Assembly (NCBI GenBank): GCA_030180135.1
Contig: CM058232.1
Span: 58,921,330 to 58,985,329, forward strand
Direction: 5' to 3'
DNA length: 64,000 bases
Source: Orychophragmus violaceus
Taxonomy: Eukaryota; Streptophyta; Magnoliopsida; Brassicales; Brassicaceae
The first letter of the stretch is position 1, and each line of letters opens with the position of its first letter. The notes under the pieces were generated by a model. It saw only the letters and a program-made list of their open reading frames with translations. It did no database searches and had not been told where the DNA came from. Positions 22,201 to 32,700 of this stretch are shown here, piece by piece. The translations under genes and the position numbers were made by a program.

Positions 22201-25008
22201 CTCAACCTTTGACGCCTTAAGCTCGCTCCAATCATCAGCTACAAGCTGCTCCTTGCACGGCTCTACTCCCTTGGCGTCATCAGCACTTATGTCCACAGCA
22301 AACACCTCCAGCTCCTTACCCAATGAATCTGATCCCAGCTCAATGAATTCAACCTCTCCTAACAAAGGCTTGTGTGAATCAAGCGCTCTCATATAAGCCC
22401 ATCTTTCCTCTTGAAGATACCCATACTCCCCACATTCCTTGGTCAAGGTAACCTCTAACGGATCATCCATGTTCAACTCCTCAAGGAGTTCATCAGCTAG
22501 CTCATCCATAGTCTCAATATAGAACATTTGACCTTGTATGGTTGGCTTCTTCATCACCTCGTTGATGTCAAATTTGAGCACTATGTCTTTACCAAGGTTG
22601 AGGTCTATCTTCCCTTTCCTGACATCTATGATCGCACAAGCTATGGCAAGGAAAGGTCTCCCAAGGATTAGAGGATCCTTTGGCTCTTCATCCATTTCCA
22701 ATACAATAAAATCTGTTGGTACTTCACATCCTCCTACTTTCACCGGAAGATCTTCTAGGAGACCAATTGGGTATCTCACCGATCTATCTGCGAGAACCAA
22801 GGAGATCCTACATGCCTTGTAGGTAGAGAATCCTAGCCTCTTGGCTACTGAGAAGGGCATCAAACTTGCGCTTGCTCCAAGATCACACAAACAACCCTTA
22901 AACCGATATGGACCGATAGCACATGGGAGAGTAAAACTGCCCGGATCTTCAAGTTTCCTTGGAACAATGTTCCTTTGGATGATCGCACTACACTCATGAG
23001 ACAACACAACCATTCCTTGCACTTCCTTGGTTCTTTCCTTGATTGCGTCCTTGAGAAACTTGCTATACTGAGGAACTAGCAAGAAGGCATCAATCAAAGG
23101 CATGGTCAACTCAACATTCTTCATCTGCTTTTCAAAAAGAGCTTTGTACTTCTCTAGGAGTTGCTTCTTGAATCTGCCCGGAAAGGGTAGCTTGGGCTCA
23201 TAAGGTGGTGTCACAAACACACCATCCTTCTTCTTGAGTGTATCATTCACTACTTCTTCAACTACATCCTTTCCTTTCCTCTTAGCCATGTCACTATCAC
23301 TCTCTTTGTTGAGAGCAGAAATTTCAGAATTCTCCTCCCCTTCTTGAACTTCAATGTCCTCATTGACTGAAGGTATCAGCTTAGGCGTGGGCACTTGACG
23401 TTGTTGCAGCTCCTTACCACTTCTCAAGGTGATAGCGCTGATGTATTCCTTTGGGTTTTGCTCAGATTTTCCGGGTAGAGTGCCTTGAGTGCGGGATGTA
23501 GATGCATTCTTGTTTTCCATGTTTGTGACCCTTGAAGTCAAATTCTAAAGCTCATTCTTAATATCCCGTACTTCCATAGCTCCTGAGGCTTGCCCTTGAA
23601 GGAGTTGCTGCATCATACTTTTCAGCTCATTCTCAACTCCCGAGGAAGAAGAAGTTTGTTGTTGTTGTTGACCAAAACCGGGTGGGTATTGTTGTTTGGG
23701 AGCATAGCCTTGTTGACCTTGAAACTGAGGTTTATTTCCAAACCCTTGTTGGTTAGTGTAAGGGAAAAATGGCTTTTGCTGTTGAGGTTGTTGAAAGCTT
23801 TGTTGCCCTTGTTGTTGAGCTTGTCCTTGAGATGGAGCTTGAGGATAGACTTGGTCTTGAGGATTGGCGACATTGGGGTTGCGGTATGAGAAGTTTGGGT
23901 GGTTCCTATAGTTTTGGTTGAAACCTTTGTTGAAACCACCTTGTCCCGCAATGAAGTTAATCTCCTCTTGTGTCATATCCTCATCCAAACTGTAGGGGAG
24001 TGGCTGAGAAGCCTTGTAGTTGCCTACAAAGCTGATGTTCTTTTGGCTAGAGGAGATCATCTTGTCCATCTTCTCATTCAAAGCTTTGATCTCTTTCTCA
24101 TACTTCTCATCTGAAGAAGATGATCCTCTATTAGTCCTCTCATAATCCTCATCGTAATTACCATCGCTTGTTGCAAGGTTTTCAATCAACTCCATAGCTG
24201 CATCTACTCCCTTGCCTAGGAAGTGTCCATTGCTAGAAGAGTCTAGCATAGCCTGCATTCTTGGAAGCACACCGCGATAGAGGTTGCTGAGTAATGTCTC
24301 CTTTGTGAAACCATGATGGGGGCACTGAGTAGTGAGCTTATTAAACCGCTCCCAAGCTTCAGCAAAGCTCTCATTGTTGTGTTGTACAAACCCGGAAAGC
24401 TCACTGCGAAAGCGGGCAGTCCTAGTAGCTGAGAAGAACTTCTTCAAGAAAGCCTTCTTGAGTTCTCCCCAAGTGGTGATGGTTCCCGGAGGGATGGTGC
24501 TTTCCCAATCCTTAGCTCTGCCTGCCAGTGAGAAGAAAAATAGACGCATCTTCAAACCATCGTCTGTCACACCATTGAGCCTTGTAGTGGCACAAATCTT
24601 GTCAAATGTGTCCAAGTGCTGCAATGGATCCTCAGATGCCAGCCCATGGAATTGGTTGTTTTGCACCATGTTCATCACCATAGCTCGGATCTCAAAGTTG
24701 GTATTGTTGACCGGTGGTGGAATGATTCCTTGCCGGTTTGCATTTGTATCCGGTGCATCTCCATCGCCAATGGCCCTAGCTGGCCTTTGCTGCTGCTGTT
24801 GCTGCTGTTGATCCTCATGGTTATCCATAACTGGTTGCTCAACACTTTCAAAGTTATGTAAATCTTCAACAGTTGGTTCCAACTCAAGTCTCTCAACGTG
24901 AACAGCTCGTTCTTGTGCTCGTCGTTCCCTTGCTAATATCCTCTCATGTGCTTTGATGTCGTCAACTCTTTCAACTAAGTTTGTAGTCCCTTTGCTGCGC
25001 AAGTTCAT
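19259..25008 (-). pseudogene. Gag-pol polyprotein of element 1, broken
   Basis: About 1916 codons. Gag (25008-23548) has the Athila-type core FHGLASEDPLQHLDTF, then NQCPHHGFTKETLL-like and Q-rich parts. It ends in an in-frame TAG at 23545-23547, and pol continues in the same frame. The protease active site CDLGAS lies at about 22870-22885. In RT the catalytic motif reads FMDY instead of FMDD (codon 21460-21462), so the second aspartate is lost. RNase H follows (MCDASDYAVGAVLG, YTDHAALRYLL). A 1-bp deletion in an A-run near 20797 shifts the frame. The integrase zinc finger (HCH...CDPCQRKG) and DDE core (VWGIDFMG, VISDGGSHF, SGQVEVSN) follow. Stops at 19676-19678 (TAA) and 19661-19663 (TGA) precede the C-terminal GPF/Y-like region (RSRWSGPF-type). 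Gag forms particles and pol copies and integrates the element; this copy cannot do so. Confidence 0.9.
24780..24815. repeat. CAG/CAA microsatellite in gag of element 1
   Basis: A glutamine-coding run on the minus strand (about eight Gln codons) lies in the N-terminal part of Gag. It is a simple trinucleotide repeat. Confidence 0.7.
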
Positions 25009-25100
25009 ACACCTAACATCAAAAAGAGAGAAAGTAGCAAATTAGTAACAATAACTTGAACTAAAAAGGAATAGAAAACGAATTGATATATCCAGAATCC

Positions 25101-25119
25101 CAAAATGGCAACGGCGCCA
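25101..25119 (-). other. Primer binding site of element 1 (tRNA-Asp type)
   Basis: The minus strand reads TGGCGCCGTTGCCATTTTG. The first 13 bases are complementary to the 3' end of plant tRNA-Asp, the usual primer of Athila-type elements. It lies 3 bp from the LTR end. Confidence 0.9.
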
Positions 25120-25996
25120 AATTGATAACTAGGATTTTGCAATCCTTTGAGGTACCAATTCCTCAAGCTTATCGATGTAGCTTTGAGGTATCGAACCTTT
25201 TTGGGACGGATAAAACCAATAAGCAAGCACTAAACCTTCAGAGTCAAATCAAACAATTTGGTTTTAGTTTCTAACAATCCTAACGAAAACAAATCAAACT
25301 GAAGTAAACGAAAGCAAATAAGCAAGCGATTCAATCAATGACAAGAATAAGACCCAAGGGTTAAGGTCAACGGACAGGTGACTCGGGATGATCAAGGAAT
25401 CCTAATTTAAATTTCTAAAAGCTAATCTCCTAGCAAGGAACACACCAAGTAAATCAGTTTAATTTCTTAATACCAATTCTTCACTTAATCTTAACTCAAG
25501 AACAAATCATCATTTGTGAATTAAAATCAAACGAGCATTCAAACAGGTTCCAAATAGCAAACAATCCCTCTAGACATACACTTTCATGCGCTAGAATGTG
25601 AAAGTCCTAACAAAGCTAGACACTGGAATTTCATCGAACATGTTGTGAACAAGAAATTCTAAACATCCTAATCAATGTGATCAAGATTAATTAGGCATTA
25701 AGCACACTTTGCTAGATGAGATTTTAAACAATTAACCACTAGAAATCTATTGATCACCCCTAATCAACCTAATCCTACCTAACCCATAAGCCTATGGAGA
25801 ACTACTCACTAATCATAACTAGATCAACAAAACTCATAGAAATAGAGTTGATCATGGAGATTAGTGAGGGATTGAGAGATTTGTTGAAGGAATAACAAGA
25901 GAAGTGCTAGATTAATCAAAAGAATCTAATTTGTTCTTCCCAAAGAGTTTAGAACATCAAGAACAGCTTAAGAAACAAATAGAAATAGGTTTTTGG

Positions 25997-26004
25997 CTTA
26001 AATA
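25997..26004 (-). promoter_or_regulatory. TATA box of element 1 LTR
   Basis: TATTTAAG on the minus strand, about 76 bp downstream of the dyad array. The identical octamer is found at the corresponding place in the LTR of element 2. Confidence 0.6.
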
Positions 26005-26080
26005 GTCAATAGGGTGCGAGCCGGGTCAACCCGGAACAAACCGGGTGTTGACCCGGATCCAAGTGAAAATCTGGGGACGG

Positions 26081-26303
26081 TATCGGTTGGCTGGACCGAT
26101 ATCCAGGCCGATATGGACTCTCGGTTTTTTCTGGCCTGGAAGCGTATCGGTCCACCTAACCGATATGTAACCCGATATGGAATTCCGAAAATTAATCCGA
26201 GAGTCCATATCGGTTGGATGGACCGATACTCAAGCCGATATGGTTTTCTGGGACTTTGTCGAAGAGTCGTATCGGCCCGCCTGGCCGATACTCAGGCCGA
26301 TAT
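26081..26303 (-). promoter_or_regulatory. U3 dyad array of element 1 (four units)
   Basis: Units lie at 26081-26114, 26145-26180, 26208-26242 and 26269-26303. In the sense (minus) direction each unit is two direct TATCGG words 12 bp apart followed by an inverted CCGATA. The last two form TATCGGT-N7-ACCGATA, a 21-bp dyad with a constant 7-nt centre. The fourth unit has C.G instead of T.A at the innermost stem position, a covarying change. The array starts 256 bp from the LTR start. Confidence 0.75.
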
Positions 26304-26559
26304 GAGTTTCTGCTGGCTTTCCTTGGTCCCTGAGCTCAAGACTCCACTTCCAAGCTCACCAATGCTCCTAGACACCTCTATTTACCTGCAAAACACAAGA
26401 AACACTCCAAATGCAAGCCTAGAATGCCTACTCCTAGTCCTAAACAACTCTAGACTCTAGATGCGACAATGACTCGACAAAATGGTATGAATGATGGAGA
26501 AAAGAAGTCAAAACAAGAACTATATACAAGCCTAAATGCATGAAAATATATGAATATCA

Positions 26560-27622
26560 GTTATGCGATCAACCGACCAATAATGGATCGATCAACCCAA
26601 ATTGCCCAAATAAGATAGTGAAATTCCAGATTGAACAATCCAGCACTTCCTATCAAAGCGACTTCTCAAGAGGCCAAACCGACCAGTATGTAGAAAATCT
26701 CATGTTTCCCTAATTTTGCACAAGATTATATAAAAACCCTTCCCAGCAGTCAGAGACCACGATACGCTACACACAATACATCATATTTTATTATTTTCTT
26801 TTAAGTACAAGTGCCTTGAGGTAGAGTTTCATTATTTCTTTGTAAGATTCAAGGTAGAAGATATCATCCTCTTCATATGAGAATATCTCTAAACTCTATT
26901 ACTATTGTCAACATAATAATGCATTCCTCTATGATTTTTTGTGTTCTTATAGCTATGTATGAGTAGTGATGTAAGATCCAATGGTATACCTCTTACACAC
27001 CGCTGGCTAGGGAGGAGAGACTGGCCGAAGGATACTTTTATATCGGTCCTTGGATAGATAGGTGGATGGTGGAAACTTCACAATTGGCCGAAGGAAACTC
27101 TTTTCTTGGTTCAATATATGGATGATGGAAGTAACTAAGTAACTAGATAGCTGGTCAAAAACAAGGGGAATCCGCTCAAGCTCAAGAACAAACCGACGAT
27201 TAGGGTTTTTAAGACTTGTAATAAGGCTTAAACTTTACAAATTGGATACAATGTGGCTTTAAAGCCTAATTTCTCAAAAAATACTAAAATAAAACAAAAG
27301 GTAAAAAAGCCTAAACGAAAATAGCAAAAGAAAGAAGTTGGGTTGTGGTCTCTTTAGATGAAGTCAAACTTAAAGCTACCTCATTAAAATCCTTAGTAGG
27401 AAAATCCATTGGGAAAAAAATAATAAGGGAAAAGAGTATAGTCTTTGGACGAAAGAGATTGTCCCGGTCATGGCTCGACGACTCGGAGGGTGAAGATCAT
27501 GGATTGGCCGTCAACTTAAAGCATGGGCATTCAGCCAGTGGGCTGAGCTAAATGACAAGAGATGGTTTGGATACATGTAATTGCTTTATAAAGGAGTCTC
27601 TACCTTAAATCCATAAACAATC
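26560..27622 (+). other. Degenerate LTR-like flank, no gene
   Basis: It starts with the TSD of element 1. A TATATAAAAA box near 26727-26737 and the AT-rich leader after it suggest the promoter half of an old LTR in plus orientation, the continuation of 18312-18567. No primer site was found. A 69-codon frame at 27345-27551 has no recognisable features. Confidence 0.35.
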
Positions 27623-27994
27623 CACTACAAGAAAACAATGTTCTTGCGACTGAATTCTTAGTCGCAGAATAGTCGTTATACGCAGTTTTACTACTAAATA
27701 GCGACTAAAGCTAGTAGTTTTAAATCCTTTGTCGGTAAAATCCGTAGTTGTAAAAATAGTCGGCGGTATAAGACTTATCTTTTACTAATTTAAGTAATCG
27801 TAAAATAGATGTAGCATTGTCGAAATATATAAGGACTAATTTGCGACCATTTGCGTCAGTTGTGCGACTAAACCTAGATGCAGTCGGAGAAATGTAGTCA
27901 CGAAGAAGTCATTAACATAGGTGACCAATGGCTGACTGTTTTGCGACTGATCAATATAGTCACAATGAAGTAGTAAATATTGGCGACTAATTAG
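27623..27994 (+). mobile_element. CACTA element C, left end only
   Basis: It begins CACTACAAGAAAACAATG at 27623, followed by GCGACT/AGTCGC subterminal words up to 27990, where Athila-like element 2 begins. The right half is not found on the far side of element 2, whose 3' LTR end is also missing, so a deletion removed both. Confidence 0.75.
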
Positions 27995-28250
27995 TGATGT
28001 GTTGTGTTTTTGAGTGTTTTTAGGCATGATTAAGAGTGTGATTTAGCTTTAGGAAAAGCATTTAGACAACATTATTGTGTCTTAGCTTTAGGTTAGTGCA
28101 TTTAGGCATCATTAGGTTAGGTTTTCTTTGTTTCCTCTTTTTGTAGGTGGTGGATGACCAAAAGGAGCACCAAAGGATAATGGAGGAAGTGGGGACTAAG
28201 AACAACCAAAAAGGAGTGGAAAAACAACCAAGGATCGGACCAGGAATCTA

Positions 28251-28571
28251 CAGCGACGTGCCACAGCGGGGTGACGACGTCGCTGCGAAGATAATGATGC
28301 ACAGCGGGTTCTCACAGCGGGGTCTCAATGTCGCTGTGAGATTTAGAGACTTAAGCGTGATGTACAGCGACGTGCCACAGCGGGTTGACGACGTCGCTGT
28401 GAAGATAAAGGCGCACAGCGACATCGTACAGCGACGTCACAACGTCGCTGCGAGCCTATTGATGAAAAACGACCGTTCACCACAGCGACGTGCACAGCGA
28501 CGTCCACAAGTCGCTGTGGAACGAAAATATTCACAGCGACGTCGTGAAGCGAGGTCCCGACGTCGCTGTGC
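28251..28571 (+). promoter_or_regulatory. U3 dyad array of element 2 (six units)
   Basis: Units lie at about 28251-28287, 28300-28340, 28363-28402, 28413-28453, 28481-28519 and 28532-28571. Each has two direct CAGCGAC-type words 13 bp apart and then an inverted GTCGCTG, the second and third spanning 22 bp (7-8-7). It begins 256 bp from the LTR start, the same offset as in element 1. Confidence 0.8.
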
Positions 28572-28665
28572 GATCAACTTTTCACCACATGCTCTTTTCC
28601 TTTTTGCTTTCGGCTTGTAGACCACCCCATGTGTTTGTGGTCGACCATTGCACTTTTTTTAGATC

Positions 28666-28673
28666 TATTTAAG
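28666..28673 (+). promoter_or_regulatory. TATA box of element 2 LTR
   Basis: TATTTAAG, 94 bp after the end of the dyad array; the copy in the 3' LTR is at 40890-40897. Confidence 0.6.
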
Positions 28674-29604
28674 GGCTCTTAGTGTGTATGAAGAGCCATA
28701 TCACTTCTTGTAAACAATCACTTCAAACAATTTAGTTTTCTTGATCTTTTATGCAATTTGAGTTGTGTTTTTAAGTTCTTCTTTGAGTTCTTCATACTTA
28801 TTTCATTTCTGTTCATCTAAATCATGTCTTGTTTTATTGTTGCTATGGCTAGTGAGTAGTTTCCTTTAAGTTTCTGGGTTTGAGCTGAGGTAAGGGTGAT
28901 CGAGAAATGGTTTAGGTTGTTTAATAACTTGGGAATATTGGTTTCTTACTTGCTAGAAGTTCTTAATGCTAGGATTGAAATGGCCAATCAACTCCTTGAT
29001 CCTAAATGTTGCTAGCACCGAGAGGTGTAGTTTATGTTTGAATCTCTATCAAGTGCTTTACATTCTTAGCCAACGAGAGTTGATGTTTAAGGTGTTTAGT
29101 GGTAGTAAGAACTTGATCTTATTGCATAGCTATCTTGAAATTGCCAACGAGAGTTGATGTTAATGCTTGATAGGTATAGGGTTATTATCACGAGAGTGGA
29201 TTAACTGGAAGTCGTTGTTCTTAGCCTAAGAAATCACCCATTATTTGCTGAATGCTTCTGAACTGAATAATAATCACCCGAACCGAAACTCAACCCAAGG
29301 AACTTAGTTTTTAATCAATTGTCTTCAACCTTTTTATTGCTCTGTTTATGCTCTGTTCTTGCTCTGTTTTAATCTCACCATTGTTACCATATTCAGGTTT
29401 AATCATGTTTGGAATTTGGCTCTATTGTTAGTTTTTAGATATAAAACCCACAAACTTATTTGATTGCACTTAGATTAAGAGAACACCTGCATTCTTAGTG
29501 CGTTTAATCACCCGAGTGGATTGACACCTCAAAACTGTAAAGACTAGGTTGTAAACTTGCAACTGAAGTAAGTGAAGAGGAACTGATTTATTGCTTATCA
29601 AGTT

Positions 29605-29617
29605 TGGCGCCGTTGCC
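29605..29617 (+). other. Primer binding site of element 2 (tRNA-Asp type)
   Basis: TGGCGCCGTTGCC starts 4 bp after the LTR end and is complementary to the tRNA-Asp 3' end. Confidence 0.9.
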
Positions 29618-29727
29618 ATCTTGGGTGTTAATTAAGCCATTAGGATTTGGTGTTTGCTTGAGACTAAGTCTTTTGGTTACAAAGATACTAATCTTCTCTG
29701 TCTTCTTTCCCTTTGTTTTGCAGGTGA

Positions 29728-32700
29728 ATGAACTTGAGAATCAGGGGACCAACAAACCTTGTACCAAGAGTTGAAGACATAAAAGCACACGAAAGGGAAA
29801 TTTCAAGAAAACGAAGACAACAACAAAGAAGACGAAGAGAAGAAATCGATATGGCCGACGAACAACAATAACAGCAAGATGGAGGTGAAGTAATCCGACC
29901 ACAACATACACCAAGAGTGACTAGAGCCATTGGAGCCTATGACGAACCGAGCATCAACGACTACAATTCTGGAATCATCCCACCAACAGTGGAAAACAAC
30001 AACTACGAAATTAAAGCCAGCATCATCAACATGGTGGAAAGAAACAAATTCCATGGCCTACCTATGGAGGATCCACTAGACCACCTTCACAACTTCGACA
30101 GAGCTTGTAGAACAGTCCGCTTCAACGGGATTTCTGAAGATGCAATGAAGCTCATACTGTTTCCTTTCTCACTTGGTGATAAAGCCCATCTATGGGAGAA
30201 GAACCTCCCACCAAACTCAATCACTTCTTGGGATAAATGCAAGAGAATCTTTCTATCCAAATTCTTCTCCAAATCAAGAACCGCAAAGTTGAGGAATGAC
30301 ATTTCAAGCTTCAAACAAAAAACAACAGAAAACTTTGGAGAAGCTTGGGAGCGATTCAAGAGCTGCACCAACCAATGCCCTCACCATGGTTTCACCAAGG
30401 AGAGTCTTCTCAGCACCTTATATAGGGGCATACTGCCAAAGTACAGGATGATGCTAGACACTGCTAGCCACTGCAACTTCCTGCAAAAAGATGAAAGAGA
30501 AGCAATGCAGCTGGTGGAGAACTTGGCAATTAGTGACACCAACTATGGGGAGGACTATGACAGGACATACAGAGAAGGAGGAGAAAGAGATGATCCAAGG
30601 AGAGAGATCAAAGCCCTCAATGAGAAACTGGACAAGTTGCTTAAGGCAAACCAAAGAAATGTTAGCTTTGTGGGAGACTTTGATCAGCAACAAGGGTACA
30701 TGGAAGATGATGCTGAGATGTGTTTTGATGGACAGGCTGAGATAAATTATATTGGAGGACAAGGTTACAACAAAGGATTCAACCAGAACTATAGGAACCA
30801 CCCCAACTTCTCATACCGAAGTAACAATGTGGAGAACCCACAGGATCAATCTTACCCTCCATTCTAAGCAACACAACCAAACCACACTTCAAGGAAACTT
30901 CCAAACAAAACCAGCTTTCAACAACAATGGAAACTTCCAGCAAAGGCAACCTTACAACAACCAGGGAAACTTCCAACAACGTCAACAGTACAACAACAAC
31001 AAGGGAACTATCAAGGTAACCAATAGTTTCAGGGACAAGGAAGTTCAAACAACTACCAAAAGGCAGATGATCAAACACAAATGCTGAGGCAGTTTATAGA
31101 GAGTACCAACAAAGCCATCGTGGAAATCAAAGCACAAGTTGAAAGCCTAGCATCAGAAGTTGGAACCATCAAGCAATCCAACAAAGTCGGACCTTCAACC
31201 AACAGACCACCAGGTTTTCTCCCTGGAAAACCAGAGCCAAACCCAAAAGAGTATGTCAATGCCATAACGCTAAGAAGTGGAAGAGAGTTACAATCAAAAG
31301 AGGTCATTGAGGACAATGAGAATCAAGCTGGGGGGATGGATTTTGAGCTTGAAGAAGATAAGGAAACCATTGGGAATGAAAGGCATGTTACAGAAGAAGT
31401 GAAAGATATCAAGGGGAAAGGCAAAATGTATGAGGAAACAAAGGAGAAAGCAAAAACCGGCTCAGCCTCTACATCCAAGGAGAGAGTCTTTGTGCCACCA
31501 GCCTATGAACTCAAACTTCCCTTTCCTGGAAGGTTTAAGAAGCAGCTCTTATAGAAGTATAGAGCACTCTTTGACAAGCAAATGGAGAAGATTCAGCTCA
31601 CCATGCCATTGATGGATGCATTCATGCTTGTGCCTCAATACAACAAATTCCTCAAAGATGCAGTCAAGGAAAGAACAAAAGAGATGGAAGGAATGGTTGT
31701 CCTAACCCAAGAGTGTAGCGCCATCATCCAGAGAAAAACCAGTTCAAGAAAGCTAGAAGATCCAGGAAGCTTCACTCTACCATGCGCTTTGGGACAACTC
31801 TCCTTTGAGAGATGTTTGTGTGATCTTGGAGCAAGTGTGAGCTTGATGCCACTCTCAGTAGCAAAGAACCTTGGCTTCACACGCTACAAAGAGTGTAGAA
31901 TCTCACTTGTGTTGGCTGATAGGTCAGTGAGACTTCCGGTTGGTATGCTTGAAGATATTCCGGTAATGGTTGGTAATTTCGAAATACCAACAGATTTTGT
32001 GGTTCTGGAGATGGATGAGGAACCAAAAGACCCACTGATCTTTGGGAGACCTTTCTTGGCTACTGCTGGAGCCATCATTGATGTGAAGAAAGGGAAGATT
32101 GACTTGCACTTGGGAAAGAACCACATCCTGAAATTTGACATCAATGAAGTCATGAAGAGACCAACAATTCAAGGGCAAGCTTTTTGGAGTGAAACGTTGG
32201 ATGCTCTAGCTGATGAGTACTTGGAAGAGCTTGCTATGGAGGACGCCCTGGAGACAGTATTGACCACCAAAGAGAGCATGATTGAGCTGGTAGACAAGGA
32301 AGTGCAGGAGTATGCAAAATTTCTTGATTCCCGCAAAGTGATGGAAGAGAACAACCAGTTTTTGGAGCTACCCCAGAAAGTCCACGACATCAAATCTGTG
32401 GAGGGAGATAAAGAGACCAATCCAACTACCACAACTGATCCTAGCCAAGATGATGATTGGAGTGAACTGAAGGCACCCAAGGTAGAGCTTAAGCAACTAC
32501 CGGATGGGCTCAGGTACGCTTTCTTAGGACCTAACTCATCATACCCTGTCATTGTGAGTGAGAACCTTGATGAAAATGAACTGAATTTGCTCCTAAATGA
32601 ACTAAGAAAATATAGGAGAGCCATAGGTTACTCATTAGATGATATAAAAGGGCTTTCACCTACACTTTGCACCCATCGAATCCACTTAGAAGATGAGACT

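Larger units (their letters stand above)
18568..26559 (-). mobile_element. Athila-like gypsy element 1 (minus)
   Basis: It is bounded by 5-bp target duplications GTTAT at 18563-18567 and 26560-26564. On the minus strand the order is 5' LTR (26559 to 25123), tRNA-Asp primer site, gag-pol (25008 to 19259), a short 3' region with two dyad units, and a 3' LTR remnant (18956 to 18568). The third ORF, the purine tract and the U3 half of the 3' LTR are missing, a single deletion of roughly 1 kb or more. The surviving 389 bp of 3' LTR match the 5' LTR without indels and with about six substitutions (about 1.5%), so the insertion is fairly young. Confidence 0.9.
25123..26559 (-). repeat. 5' LTR of element 1
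   Basis: 1437 bp on the minus strand, from TGATATTCATATATTTTC at 26559 to GTTATCA at 25123, with TG...CA ends. A TATTTAAG box lies at 26004-25997, and four dyad units lie upstream of it (26303-26081). The LTR is the promoter and the terminator of the element. Confidence 0.9.
27995..29600 (+). repeat. 5' LTR of element 2
   Basis: 1606 bp from TGATGTGTTGTG to TTGCTTATCA. The dyad array lies at 28251-28571 and the TATTTAAG box at 28666-28673. It matches 40168-41747 with a single length difference, the 51-bp duplication in the 3' copy. Confidence 0.92.

Noticed and set aside
23590..24861. Plus-strand ORFs across the gag of element 1
   Set aside because: They lie antisense to the gag coding frame and its Gln-rich runs.
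28251..28571. Regular short repeats suggesting a CRISPR array
   Set aside because: The units are imperfect dyads inside an LTR, spacers are not of constant length, the copy in the other LTR is nearly identical, and the genome is that of a plant.
28147..28620. 157-codon ORF in the LTR of element 2
   Set aside because: It spans the dyad array and is repeated in the 3' LTR with a 51-bp (17-codon) difference; both strands are open because the CAGCGACGT units lack stops.
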